Shown here: positions 38,818 to 47,294 of the stretch, one piece after another | How positions within the stretch are numbered: the stretch's first letter is position 1 | Layout of the letters: each line of letters starts with the position of its first letter | NCBI RefSeq assembly: GCF_004303025.1 | Contig: NZ_PJQW01000002.1 | Coordinates: forward strand, 124,001-188,000 | DNA length: 64,000 nt | Direction of reading: 5' to 3' | DNA from: Flavobacterium sp. J27 | GTDB lineage: Bacteria > Bacteroidota > Bacteroidia > Flavobacteriales > Flavobacteriaceae | Made by a program: the position numbers and the translations under genes | The notes under the pieces: model-generated | Told to the model about the DNA's origin: nothing | Databases searched by the model: none | What the model saw: the letters and a program-made list of their open reading frames with translations, nothing else

Positions 38818-39747
38818 ATGAAAGAATTATCAGTAAATCATTTAATTGGAATTAAGCACATTAATAAGAATGATATTGATTTAATTTTTGAAACCGCCGA
38901 TCACTTTAAAGAAGTTATCAATCGTCCCATCAAAAAAGTACCATCTTTACGAGATATTACCATTGCAAATATCTTTTTTGAAAACAGTACTCGAACTAAA
39001 TTATCATTTGAATTAGCCCAAAAAAGACTGTCAGCAGATGTAATTAGCTTTTCCGCTGCTCAATCATCTGTTAAAAAAGGAGAAACGCTAATCGATACGG
39101 TAAATAATATCTTATCAATGAAAGTTGACATGGTAGTTATGAGACATAGTAGCCCAGGTGCAGCACATTTTTTATCTCAAAATGTAAATGCGAGTATAGT
39201 TAATGCTGGTGACGGTGCTCATGAACACCCAACACAAGCTTTACTAGATAGTTTTTCTATCAGAGAAAAATTAGGAGAAGTAGCTGGAAAGAAAATTGTA
39301 ATTGTAGGTGATATTTTGCATTCTCGAGTGGCTTTATCAAATATTTTCGCTCTGCAAATGCAAGGAGCAGAAGTAAAAGTATGCGGTCCAAAAACATTAC
39401 TACCGAAATATATTGAAAGTTTAGGTGTAACAGTAGAATCTAATTTAAGAAAAGCTCTAGAATGGGCAGATGTGGCGAACATGCTTCGTGTACAAAATGA
39501 GCGTTTAGATGTAAATTATTTTCCATCAACAAGAGAATATGCGCAACAATATGGTTTAACCAAAGATTTTTTAGATTCATTGGATAAGGAAGTAGTTATT
39601 ATGCACCCTGGGCCAATTAATAGAGGAGTAGAAATTACTTCAGACGTTGCCGACTCACAACAATCGGTAATTTTAAATCAAGTGGAGAATGGTGTAGCGA
39701 TTAGAATGGCGGTAATTTACTTACTTGCTAGTAAAATAAAACAATAA
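38818..39747 (+). CDS. pyrB: Aspartate carbamoyltransferase catalytic subunit
   Basis: 309 residues. FFENSTRTKLSFE is the carbamoyl phosphate motif STRT, followed by SSVKKGETLIDT, DGAHEHPTQALLDSF (HPTQ) and the C-terminal aspartate site (MHPGPINRGVEI). It makes N-carbamoyl-aspartate, the second step of UMP synthesis. No pyrI regulatory gene is adjacent. Confidence 0.97.
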   Translation: MKELSVNHLIGIKHINKNDIDLIFETADHFKEVINRPIKKVPSLRDITIANIFFENSTRTKLSFELAQKRLSADVISFSAAQSSVKKGETLIDTVNNILSMKVDMVVMRHSSPGAAHFLSQNVNASIVNAGDGAHEHPTQALLDSFSIREKLGEVAGKKIVIVGDILHSRVALSNIFALQMQGAEVKVCGPKTLLPKYIESLGVTVESNLRKALEWADVANMLRVQNERLDVNYFPSTREYAQQYGLTKDFLDSLDKEVVIMHPGPINRGVEITSDVADSQQSVILNQVENGVAIRMAVIYLLASKIKQ

Positions 39748-39831
39748 TATGGTATTATTTTGTAGTATCTAAAAAATAAATTATTTTAGTTAACTCAATT
39801 TTTATTGCATTTTTAAATTAGCAATTATACT

Positions 39832-40164
39832 ATGAAAGTAGATAAAAAAGGACACACTACAATTCTTAAAGAAACAAAAGGAGATGTTAAAGCATTTATT
39901 GAAAATGTATCTAATCAATACGCATCTTATAAAGATCAAAACCTCATTTTAGATGTATCGCAAGATAAAAAAGTAAGTATTCAAGATATTATTCATTTTA
40001 AAGATTTGGCTAAAAAACATCAAAAATCAAAGAAATCTTTTGTTATTGTTACAGATAGCGTCGAATTTAATAAAGTTCCAGATCAGTTAACTGTAGTGCC
40101 ATCACTTTTAGAAGCACACGATATTATTGAAATGGAAGAAATTGAGCGCGACTTAGGCTTTTAA
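39832..40164 (+). CDS. Small protein upstream of rnz, possibly STAS-like
   Basis: 110 residues. Two core segments, NLILDVSQDKKVSIQDIIHF and KSFVIVTDSVEFNKVP, alternate beta and helix as in STAS/anti-anti-sigma folds, but no phosphorylatable Ser is evident. It ends LLEAHDIIEMEEIERDLGF. It is directly followed (2 bp) by a small membrane protein and then rnz, forming a three-gene unit. Function unknown. Confidence 0.65.
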   Translation: MKVDKKGHTTILKETKGDVKAFIENVSNQYASYKDQNLILDVSQDKKVSIQDIIHFKDLAKKHQKSKKSFVIVTDSVEFNKVPDQLTVVPSLLEAHDIIEMEEIERDLGF

Positions 40165-40166
40165 AG

Positions 40167-40364
40167 ATGGACTTTTATAAAAAAAATACTGGAATCAATA
40201 AAGTAAGAATTGGAGTAGCTATTGCCGCTTTAGTTTTACTTGTAATCAATATTTATCTCTCTATATCTGAAGGAGAAATTAAATACTTAGCTATAATTGC
40301 GAATGTGTTATTAATTGTGAGCATGTTTATGTCTTTAAAAAACACCAAGAAATTGAATTCCTAA
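40167..40364 (+). CDS. Small two-helix membrane protein
   Basis: 65 residues with two hydrophobic segments (about 13-33 and 41-58) separated by a short polar turn (SEGEIKY). The ATG is two bases after the preceding stop. Function unknown; position between the STAS-like gene and rnz is the only clue. Confidence 0.6.
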   Translation: MDFYKKNTGINKVRIGVAIAALVLLVINIYLSISEGEIKYLAIIANVLLIVSMFMSLKNTKKLNS

Positions 40365-40380
40365 AAATTAAATAACTAAT

Positions 40381-41286
40381 TTGAAACTAACCATACTTGG
40401 TTGTTATGCAGCCACACCCAGAACTATTACCAACCCAACTTCTCAGGTTTTAGAAATAAAAAACCAAATGTTTTTAATAGATTGTGGAGAAGGAACTCAG
40501 GTACAATTAAGAAAACATAAAATTAAATTTTCTAGAATTAATCATATTTTCATATCCCATTTGCATGGCGATCATTTTTATGGATTAGTAGGCTTAATTT
40601 CAACGTTTATGTTGCTCAATAGAGTAAATGATTTACACGTTTATGGACCAAAAGGAATTAAAGAGTTAATCTTAATGCAATTAAAAGCTTCTGGTTCTTA
40701 TACAGGCTATAATTTATATTTTCATGAATTAGATTCTAATGAAAGTGAAATTGTTTTTGAAGATGAAAAAGTAATAGTACAAACCATTCCGTTGAAACAT
40801 AGAATTTATACCAATGGTTATCTTTTTAAAGAGAAAAACACCCAACGTAAAATAAATATTGAAGCGGTTAATAACTACAATATTGATACGTGCTATTTCC
40901 AAAAAATAAAATCAGGAGGCGATATTATTCTGGATAATGGAACTATTATTGAAAATAAATTACTAACTTTCAATCCAGAACCCGAAAAAAGTTATGCTTT
41001 TTGTAGTGATACAGTTTATAACGAAAGTATTTTGCCTATTATTAAAGATGTAGATACACTTTATCATGAGTCGACTTTTTTAGAAAGTGAAGCACATTTA
41101 GCAGAAAAAACAATGCATACAACAGCAAAGCAAGCGGCTCAAATTGCTAAAAAAGCGAATGTGAAAACATTAATAATGGGACATTATTCTACACGATACG
41201 GAAACATAAACTTGTTTAAAGAAGAAGCAGAAACCATTTTTGATAATGTAATACTAGGAGATGATGGAAAAGAAATCGAACTCTGA
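40381..41286 (+). CDS. rnz: Ribonuclease Z
   Basis: 301 residues. The metallo-beta-lactamase site is HLHGDH preceded by LIDCGEGTQVQLRK, and the C-terminal part has FCSDTVYN, the HEST motif (DTLYHESTF) and MGHYSTRY. It trims tRNA 3' ends. Translation must start at TTG 40381 because LTILGCYAATPR is the family's fixed N-terminus and no ATG precedes it in frame. Confidence 0.95.
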   Translation: MKLTILGCYAATPRTITNPTSQVLEIKNQMFLIDCGEGTQVQLRKHKIKFSRINHIFISHLHGDHFYGLVGLISTFMLLNRVNDLHVYGPKGIKELILMQLKASGSYTGYNLYFHELDSNESEIVFEDEKVIVQTIPLKHRIYTNGYLFKEKNTQRKINIEAVNNYNIDTCYFQKIKSGGDIILDNGTIIENKLLTFNPEPEKSYAFCSDTVYNESILPIIKDVDTLYHESTFLESEAHLAEKTMHTTAKQAAQIAKKANVKTLIMGHYSTRYGNINLFKEEAETIFDNVILGDDGKEIEL

Positions 41287-41523
41287 AACATATTTCACAA
41301 AAATTATTAGATTTTTATTTCAATTTTTTACCAAAAAGAAAAAATAATTTTAATAATGAATGGGATAGTGTTTTTATAACGTATGTTTTGCTATACGTTC
41401 TCATTTATGTATATAATTTATCAAAAAATATACTATTATCCCTAAAGATGGTTTTTTACCTTCATATGCCTAAATTATATCTTTTTTAATACTTGTTATT
41501 AGTACAATTTCCTAGCATATTAA
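41287..41523. other. Gene-free stretch between rnz and pdxH
   Basis: About 240 bp, AT-rich. One 7-bp hairpin AACGTAT/ATACGTT at 41378-41399 without a T-run is the only structure noticed. No ORF with coding character. Confidence 0.5.
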
Positions 41524-41531
41524 TACCTTTG
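41524..41531 (+). promoter_or_regulatory. -7 promoter element for pdxH
   Basis: TACCTTTG matches TAnnTTTG, 20 bp before the ATG at 41552. Confidence 0.55.
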
Positions 41532-41551
41532 TAGGTATAGATAATTGAATT

Positions 41552-42196
41552 ATGTCAGATTTAAGTAATTATAGAAAGTCTTACGAAAAAAGGGAGCTTT
41601 TAGAGATCAATTTACCAGAAGATCCCATAAATCTTTTTAATAGGTGGTTTCATGAAGTAGAAGACTTCGGAGGTGTAGATGAAGTAAATGCCATGACTGT
41701 AGCTACTATTGGGCTAGATGGCTTTCCAAAAAGTAGAGTTGTACTATTAAAAAGATTTAATGAAAAGGGTTTTATCTTTTATACGAATTATAATTCGGAA
41801 AAAGGGAAAGCAATTATAGAAAATCCAAATGTATGCTTATCTTTTTTTTGGCATTCTATGGAACGTCAGGTAATTATTAAAGGAATTGCTGAAAAAACAA
41901 ATGCTGTTATTTCGGATAATTATTTTGCATCAAGACCACTCGGGAGTCAATTAGGTGCTTTAGTTTCCAATCAAAGTGAAATCATACCTGATCGTAATTA
42001 TTTGGAAAATAAATTAAAAGATTTAGAAGCTACATTTGAAAATAAAGAAGTTCCTCGACCAGATTTTTGGGGTGGATTTATAGTTAAACCTGTTGAAGTA
42101 GAATTTTGGCAAGGTCGTCCCAATAGATTGCACGATAGAATTCGATACAAATTGTCAGAAAAATACTACTGGAATATTGATAGATTATCCCCGTAA
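41552..42196 (+). CDS. pdxH: Pyridoxamine/pyridoxine 5'-phosphate oxidase
   Basis: 214 residues. NAMTVATIGLDGFPKSRVVLLKRFNEKGFIFYTNY is the FMN-binding start (described here in part), followed by SEKGKAI, FFWHSMERQVIIKG, ASRPLGSQLGALVSNQS and the C-terminal EFWQGRPNRLHDRIRY with the PLP-binding arginines and ending RLSP. It oxidises PNP or PMP to pyridoxal phosphate with FMN and O2. Confidence 0.97.
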   Translation: MSDLSNYRKSYEKRELLEINLPEDPINLFNRWFHEVEDFGGVDEVNAMTVATIGLDGFPKSRVVLLKRFNEKGFIFYTNYNSEKGKAIIENPNVCLSFFWHSMERQVIIKGIAEKTNAVISDNYFASRPLGSQLGALVSNQSEIIPDRNYLENKLKDLEATFENKEVPRPDFWGGFIVKPVEVEFWQGRPNRLHDRIRYKLSEKYYWNIDRLSP

Positions 42197-42247
42197 GCAT
42201 TAAAATCTGTTAAAAATGTTAAAATTTAGTGTTTTTTATCGATTTTA

Positions 42248-42278
42248 TTTGTATTTAATCGATTTAGTTGTATCTTTG
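42248..42278 (+). promoter_or_regulatory. Consensus promoter with no ORF behind it
   Basis: TTTG at 42248-42251 and TATCTTTG at 42271-42278 have 19-bp spacing, the best -33/-7 pair in the window together with that of the SRP RNA. Confidence 0.65.
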
Positions 42279-42282
42279 TCTT

Positions 42283-42464
42283 GTAAATATGAAGTAACAG
42301 ATATTTACAGCAAAAAAAGAAATTTTGAGTTTATACCTTTTTGCCCTAAATCGTATAAATTTTATATATAAGAAAAAATATTTATATACATATATAAATT
42401 TTTCATGTTTGTTTATTTGTTTGTTAAAAAGGCATTACTACCGCCAACGTAATGCCTTTTTTTT
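42283..42464 (+). ncRNA. Candidate structured small RNA of about 180 nt
   Basis: Behind the promoter at 42248-42278 there is no coding ORF (the first ATG is followed at once by AAG TAA). The transcript would contain hairpins TGTAAATAT/ATATTTACA (42282-42309), TTTATAC/GTATAAA (42330-42359), ATTTATATA/TATATAAAT (about 42379-42399) and end at the terminator GGCATTAC/GTAATGCC plus T-run. This arrangement of promoter, paired segments and terminator is what an independent sRNA gene looks like. Family unknown. Confidence 0.5.
42426..42464. terminator. Strong bidirectional terminator
   Basis: Stem AAAAAGGCATTAC/GTAATGCCTTTTT with ten-base loop; serves the candidate sRNA (+) and the OmpA gene (-). 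Confidence 0.85.
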
Positions 42465-44364
42465 ATTCTATTTTTGTAACAATAAATTCACTTCTTCTGT
42501 TTTTTTGATGGTCTTCTTCACTACAATACACACCATCTGCGCATTCATTTACTAAACGTGTTTCTCCATAACCAGTAGCCGTAAGTCTTTCTATTTCAAT
42601 ACCATTTGCAACCATAAATTGTAGGGTAGATTTTGCTCTTCTGTCAGAAAGTAATTCATTATATCGATGCGTTTCTCTACTATCAGTATGCGATTGAATG
42701 GCCACGTGCATTTTAGGATACTCTTTCATAACTTCTATTACTTTTTGAATATCTCTGGCAGCATCTGGTCTAATATTCCATTTGTCTAAATCAAAATAAA
42801 TAATGCTGATATCAAATACTTTTGCTAAATCTGTGCCTATTTCAAAAGGAAAGATGTTACGGTTTAACTGAAGATTTAAAGTTGTATTAGCAGTAATAGG
42901 GTTTATAGGTGTTTCTAATGTTTCAAAATCTTCATTATAAGTACGGATAAAATATTTTGTATTACAATCTAGTTCTATTTCATATTTACCTTCTTTATTT
43001 ACAATAAGTGTATCAATTTGATTACCATGTTCGTCTAAAATATACAGTGAGGTTTCGGTAAGTATTTCATTGGTCTTACTATCTGTTACTATTCCAGAAA
43101 TCGTTTGGGTACAAATTTTAAAAAAATAAATATCGTCAAACCCTAAACCCCCTTCTCTGTTAGAAGTAAGATAACCAGTTTGTTTGTCTTTGGTAATCAA
43201 ACTAAAATCGTCTTTAGAGCTATTTATTGGTTTTCCCATATTAACAGGAGTTAAAAAGATATCCTTTTCTTTTTTTGCTTCAAAAATATCTAATCCTCCT
43301 AAACCTAGATGACCATCAGATGCAAAATATAAATTCCCTTCTGGTCCAATAAAAGGAAACGTTTCTCTCCCAGAAGTATTAATTACTGGGCCTAAATTTT
43401 CTGGTTTCCCATATTGATTATTTCCTTTTATTGCGACTTTAAAAATGTCGGCTCCTCCTAATGTTCCTGGTCTGTCTGATACAAAGTATAGTGTTTTTTC
43501 ATCTTCGCTTAAAGCTGGATGTGCAGTACTAAAAGTGTCACTATTAAAAGGAAGCTCTTTGATGTTTGTCCATTCTGCATTGATAAAACTAGCTTTGTAG
43601 ACTTTTAATAATGTGGTTCTGTTTTTGTCTATTCCTTTATCTCGTCCTTTTTTACCTTCTAAGAAATTATTTCGAGTAAAATACATTGTTTTTCCGTCTT
43701 TTGTAAAAATGGCTGATGCTTCATTAAATTTTGAATTGATTGTAGAGGAGAAATTTTCTGGTTCAGATAATATACTATCATTTGTTACTCTAGCAACATA
43801 AAAATCGGTAAAATTTTGATTTGTCCAATTGTGTGTTTTTTTTACTAAGACTAAATCTGGTCTGGAAGATGTAAAAACAATTTGATCTTTATAATAGGAA
43901 GGATTAAAATCATAGTAAGCCGTATTAATTGTGGTTGTTTGAACAATATAGTTACTTTTCTTTTCTAGAATTTCTTCAAAATTTGAATTATTATTAAAAG
44001 AGGAATTGTTTGTTTTTAGGTTGTATAATGCGAGATATTTATTCGCTTCATCATATTTTTCAAGTGACTTTAAAGATTGATAGTAACGATAATAATATGC
44101 TGCTTGTTGTTCTGCTTGTAAAGAGAAAAGCTTTTTATACCATTTAGCGGCAGGTTCAAATTCACTATTAAAATAGTAGGCGTTGCCTAATTTTTGAAAT
44201 AATTCGGGCGATTCATATCCTTTTTCAGCTACTTTTTCATAAATTTTTATCGCATCTATATATGCGTATTTTTCATATTTTTTATCTGCAATGGCAAGAT
44301 TAGTCTTTTGAGAATATCCCAAAAAGCAAATAAAATAACAGATAATAATACTTATTTCTTTCAT
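42463..44364 (-). CDS. OmpA-family protein with TPR and PD40 repeats (T9SS-associated type)
   Basis: 633 residues: signal peptide (ICYFICFLGYS), TPR-like helices (about 25-125; KIYEKVAEKGYESPELFQKLGNAYY), WD40-like PD40 repeats (VFTSSRPDL, MYFTRNNF, LYFVSDRPGTLGGADI, LYFASDGHLGLGGLDI, GYLTSNREGGLGFDDI), a carboxypeptidase-regulatory-like domain (ISGIVTDSKTNE), and a C-terminal OmpA peptidoglycan-binding domain (IQSHTDSRETHRYNELLSDRRA). This is the layout of proteins paired with PorP/SprF. It likely ties an outer-membrane component to peptidoglycan. Translation is coupled with the sprF-like gene 9 bp upstream. Confidence 0.93.
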   Translation of the reverse strand: MKEISIIICYFICFLGYSQKTNLAIADKKYEKYAYIDAIKIYEKVAEKGYESPELFQKLGNAYYFNSEFEPAAKWYKKLFSLQAEQQAAYYYRYYQSLKSLEKYDEANKYLALYNLKTNNSSFNNNSNFEEILEKKSNYIVQTTTINTAYYDFNPSYYKDQIVFTSSRPDLVLVKKTHNWTNQNFTDFYVARVTNDSILSEPENFSSTINSKFNEASAIFTKDGKTMYFTRNNFLEGKKGRDKGIDKNRTTLLKVYKASFINAEWTNIKELPFNSDTFSTAHPALSEDEKTLYFVSDRPGTLGGADIFKVAIKGNNQYGKPENLGPVINTSGRETFPFIGPEGNLYFASDGHLGLGGLDIFEAKKEKDIFLTPVNMGKPINSSKDDFSLITKDKQTGYLTSNREGGLGFDDIYFFKICTQTISGIVTDSKTNEILTETSLYILDEHGNQIDTLIVNKEGKYEIELDCNTKYFIRTYNEDFETLETPINPITANTTLNLQLNRNIFPFEIGTDLAKVFDISIIYFDLDKWNIRPDAARDIQKVIEVMKEYPKMHVAIQSHTDSRETHRYNELLSDRRAKSTLQFMVANGIEIERLTATGYGETRLVNECADGVYCSEEDHQKNRRSEFIVTKIE

Positions 44365-44373
44365 ATTCTTAAA

Positions 44374-45282
44374 TTAAAAAAATCGAGGAGAAGTAATTCG
44401 ATTAGTGGTACTAATTTCATATCTTAGAAAGATTTCATGAGAGCCCGAATTATAATTACTTAAATGGGTGGTTTCAGCATCATAACCATAACCTATAAAC
44501 CAAGATTTTGAAATCTGAAATCCAGCTAGTCCACTAATGGCAGAATCCCATCGATATGCCATACCTAAGGTTAGTTTACTATTTATTAAAAAATTAGCTG
44601 TTAGATCTAATTGTAAAGGTGCACCTTCTACAACTTTGGATAAAAAAGCGGGTTTAAAATCGAGATTTTCATGTAGTGAAAAGACATGTCCAGCCATAAA
44701 ATAATAATGTAATTTCTCTTTAAAAATGGCTACCGAATTATCATTATAAGCATTGGTTTCCGAGATATTGGGAACAGAAAAGCCAAAATAGGTATTATTA
44801 GAATACAAATATATTCCTGCACCAATATTTGGAGAGAATTCGTTTTTAAAATTTTGGAATTCGGGGTCGTTTTGATGATAAATATTTAGTTTATTAGTGT
44901 TCAAGCTAAATAAGTTGGCAGTTGCTTGTACACCTAAGGACAGCTTAAATTGTTGAGAAACAGGAATAAAGTATGTAATATCAGCTGAAATTGTATTTTC
45001 TTCAGTAGGACCTATTCTGTCATTCACAAAAGTCAGTCCTACACCCCAATTTGTAACTCCAATGGGTGTATGAATTGAAACGTTATTGGTAACGGGAGCA
45101 CCATCTAAACCTACCCACTGTTCTCTATGCAATAAAAAAATACTTAATAAATCTCTACTTCCTGCATAGGCTGGATTAACAACAAGAGGATTATACATGT
45201 ATTGTGTATACTGCGAATCTTGTTGTGAATAAGCATTTTTGATTATGATAAATAGAAAAAATAAATATAGTTTTTTAAGCAT
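44374..45282 (-). CDS. PorP/SprF family type IX secretion membrane protein
   Basis: 302 residues with a signal peptide ending NAYSQ. SQYTQYMYNPLVVNPAYAGSR is the hallmark N-terminus of the family (Q-x-x-Y-x-x-NP..NPAYAG), followed by REQWVGLDGAP and a 14-strand-like barrel ending in an aromatic residue (RFF). SprF-type proteins are outer-membrane partners for delivery of a particular large surface adhesin with a type B sorting domain. No such adhesin lies upstream in this window. Confidence 0.95.
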   Translation of the reverse strand: MLKKLYLFFLFIIIKNAYSQQDSQYTQYMYNPLVVNPAYAGSRDLLSIFLLHREQWVGLDGAPVTNNVSIHTPIGVTNWGVGLTFVNDRIGPTEENTISADITYFIPVSQQFKLSLGVQATANLFSLNTNKLNIYHQNDPEFQNFKNEFSPNIGAGIYLYSNNTYFGFSVPNISETNAYNDNSVAIFKEKLHYYFMAGHVFSLHENLDFKPAFLSKVVEGAPLQLDLTANFLINSKLTLGMAYRWDSAISGLAGFQISKSWFIGYGYDAETTHLSNYNSGSHEIFLRYEISTTNRITSPRFF

Positions 45283-45605
45283 AAGCTAATTTAAAATAGG
45301 TTTTATTTTCTGAAATTACTATAAAAATAATACATAAAATTCATATTATAAGTATTATATGCTTTAGGATTGTTTTTTTGTAAAAAAGAGGAGTAAAGTT
45401 GTAATATCTTTTTATTGAGAAGCCACTCATAACCAAAACATTTCCTTGAACTACCTTTTCCGAAAAACTTTTGCCTTAAGAATCGGAAAAAAAGTGTTAA
45501 TATAGAAACTGATAACAGGTACATAAAAAAAGAAAAAAATACCTACAAATAAGTATTGATAGATAGTTATAAACAACTTACCTTTAGGATTTAAAAGTAA
45601 TAATT
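45283..45605. other. Divergent intergenic region
   Basis: About 320 bp between the divergent sprF-like gene and the protease gene. A 73-codon minus-strand ORF (45303-45524) has no coding character. No clear promoter box or hairpin was recognised. Confidence 0.5.
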
Positions 45606-47294
45606 ATGAACGCTACAGAATTTTTAATTTCATTTAGTATCATAATGATGATGCTAAGTCTCATTTCTGAGAGAGCATCAAACTTTGCTAAACTCTATTT
45701 TCAAGGGAAGACCATATATATTCCTTTTCTTTATAAATTAAATAAAAAATGGATTACACATTTAAAAGTAAGACTTGATATTTTAGCTTATAAACAGCCC
45801 ACTGTAGCAGGTGAAAAGGAAAGGGAATACCGTTTAATGGTAATTAACATTTTAATTGGAATTAGTATTGCTACATTAGCTAATGCTAATTTATTTGAAA
45901 TAATAAGGTCAATAAAAAAGCAAGTAAAAACATTACCTATAAGTGGTTATGATATCAGTATTATGGAGACCAAACATATCATTGGCTTTTTGTATATGCT
46001 TTTCTTTTTATGGTCTATTAGTATTATATTATTCTCGAGATTACCTGAATATGAAACGAAAATAAAAATAAAAAACTATAAATATCCTTTTCTAATTTGG
46101 ATAGTATTGTCTATTATATTAGTAACTATAGGATTTTTGCTTAAAAAAGCATGGTGCTTGTCTATTATAACGCATACACTAGGTTTTATTTTTGTAGGAC
46201 TATTTATAAGCTTAGGCTCCAAGTTTTGGCATGATTTACTAGGCATCTTATTTAAACTTAAAAACACCCAACAAGTTTTATCAGATAGTAAAACCTATAC
46301 CGATTATGATAGTGAAGATCAATTGTTAGCATTAGCTGATACTTCTCAGTATGATGTTGTAGAGCAACTTTTTGAATTATATAAAAATGAAATTGTAGCA
46401 ATTGAAGGGGTTGTTTCTTATGGACTGAATACTATTTTAGATGAGAAAACGAAATTATATAAAAAAATTATTGAAGTAGAGTTTATAAACGATGAAGCCC
46501 AAGATCAATTGCAACGCATTAAATTTACAGGCTCAGTTACTTTAAAATATAATACATTCTTCTTAAAAGATTATTTAGTATATAAATATACTTCCCAGCT
46601 GATTGCTTTATCATCAATAGAGGATACCCCTAAATGTTATGCATATAATGCTAATCCTTCAAACCTTAATCCTTCTAAAGGTTCTTTCTCTGTCTATAAG
46701 GATGGAGACAATTATTTTGCTATAAGTAATTTACATGTTTTTGCTGACGATGATGAGTTTAAAAATTTTGAGAATAATGCAACTTATAATCTAAATCATA
46801 GAACAGTTCAATTTGTTGTAGACAACAATATAACACAAAAAGGGACTATTGTAGATTATAAATTTGGATCTTTTGAAGGTTATGGTATTGATCTTTGTGT
46901 TTGTAGAGTGGATAAAGAACTTTATGATTTATTTATTGAATATATTGATATTGATAAGCTTATAGATATAAACGAATATAGTATGAGAATGTTTGGAGCT
47001 TATACAAAATATACTAATTTTCATTCATTTAGAAAACCAACAACTTGTTATGTGGAATATAATGGTTTTAGAAATAGGAAAGAATTGTATTTATTTAAAA
47101 TAGCAGTATCATCAATTGGTATTAAAAATATAGGTAAAGGAGATAGTGGCTCTACAGTATATTACAAAATAAAGAATAAAAATACTATTCTTTTAGCTAC
47201 AGGCATTATAGTATCCAAAAGTGATGATTATGCCTATATTTTCAGAGGTGAATTATTAACAAATACTAATAAACTTGAATTATGGAAAAATTAA
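45606..47294 (+). CDS. Membrane-anchored trypsin-like serine protease (novel two-gene unit, gene 1)
   Basis: 562 residues. About five hydrophobic helices occupy the first 210 residues (near 5-22, 78-98, 123-145, 160-178, 186-210). A linker domain (about 225-335, AIEGVVSYGLNTIL) resembles the small beta domain that often precedes bacterial trypsin-like domains. The C-terminal domain has a consistent S1 triad: His377 (SNLHVF), Asp429 (GIDLCV) and Ser514 (GKGDSGSTV). The helix count places the protease on one face of the inner membrane, probably the cytoplasm if all five helices span. It overlaps the next gene by 13 bp. I know no described family with this architecture. Confidence 0.75.
   Translation: MNATEFLISFSIIMMMLSLISERASNFAKLYFQGKTIYIPFLYKLNKKWITHLKVRLDILAYKQPTVAGEKEREYRLMVINILIGISIATLANANLFEIIRSIKKQVKTLPISGYDISIMETKHIIGFLYMLFFLWSISIILFSRLPEYETKIKIKNYKYPFLIWIVLSIILVTIGFLLKKAWCLSIITHTLGFIFVGLFISLGSKFWHDLLGILFKLKNTQQVLSDSKTYTDYDSEDQLLALADTSQYDVVEQLFELYKNEIVAIEGVVSYGLNTILDEKTKLYKKIIEVEFINDEAQDQLQRIKFTGSVTLKYNTFFLKDYLVYKYTSQLIALSSIEDTPKCYAYNANPSNLNPSKGSFSVYKDGDNYFAISNLHVFADDDEFKNFENNATYNLNHRTVQFVVDNNITQKGTIVDYKFGSFEGYGIDLCVCRVDKELYDLFIEYIDIDKLIDINEYSMRMFGAYTKYTNFHSFRKPTTCYVEYNGFRNRKELYLFKIAVSSIGIKNIGKGDSGSTVYYKIKNKNTILLATGIIVSKSDDYAYIFRGELLTNTNKLELWKN

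Noticed and set aside
41378..41399. Hairpin AACGTAT/ATACGTT as a terminator of rnz
   Set aside because: No T-run after it on either strand; function unclear.
42325..42555. Plus-strand 76-codon ORF across the terminator
   Set aside because: Runs through the candidate sRNA, a strong terminator and into the opposite OmpA gene.
45303..45524. Minus-strand 73-codon ORF upstream of the sprF-like gene
   Set aside because: Composition unlike protein, no start signals, no family resemblance.
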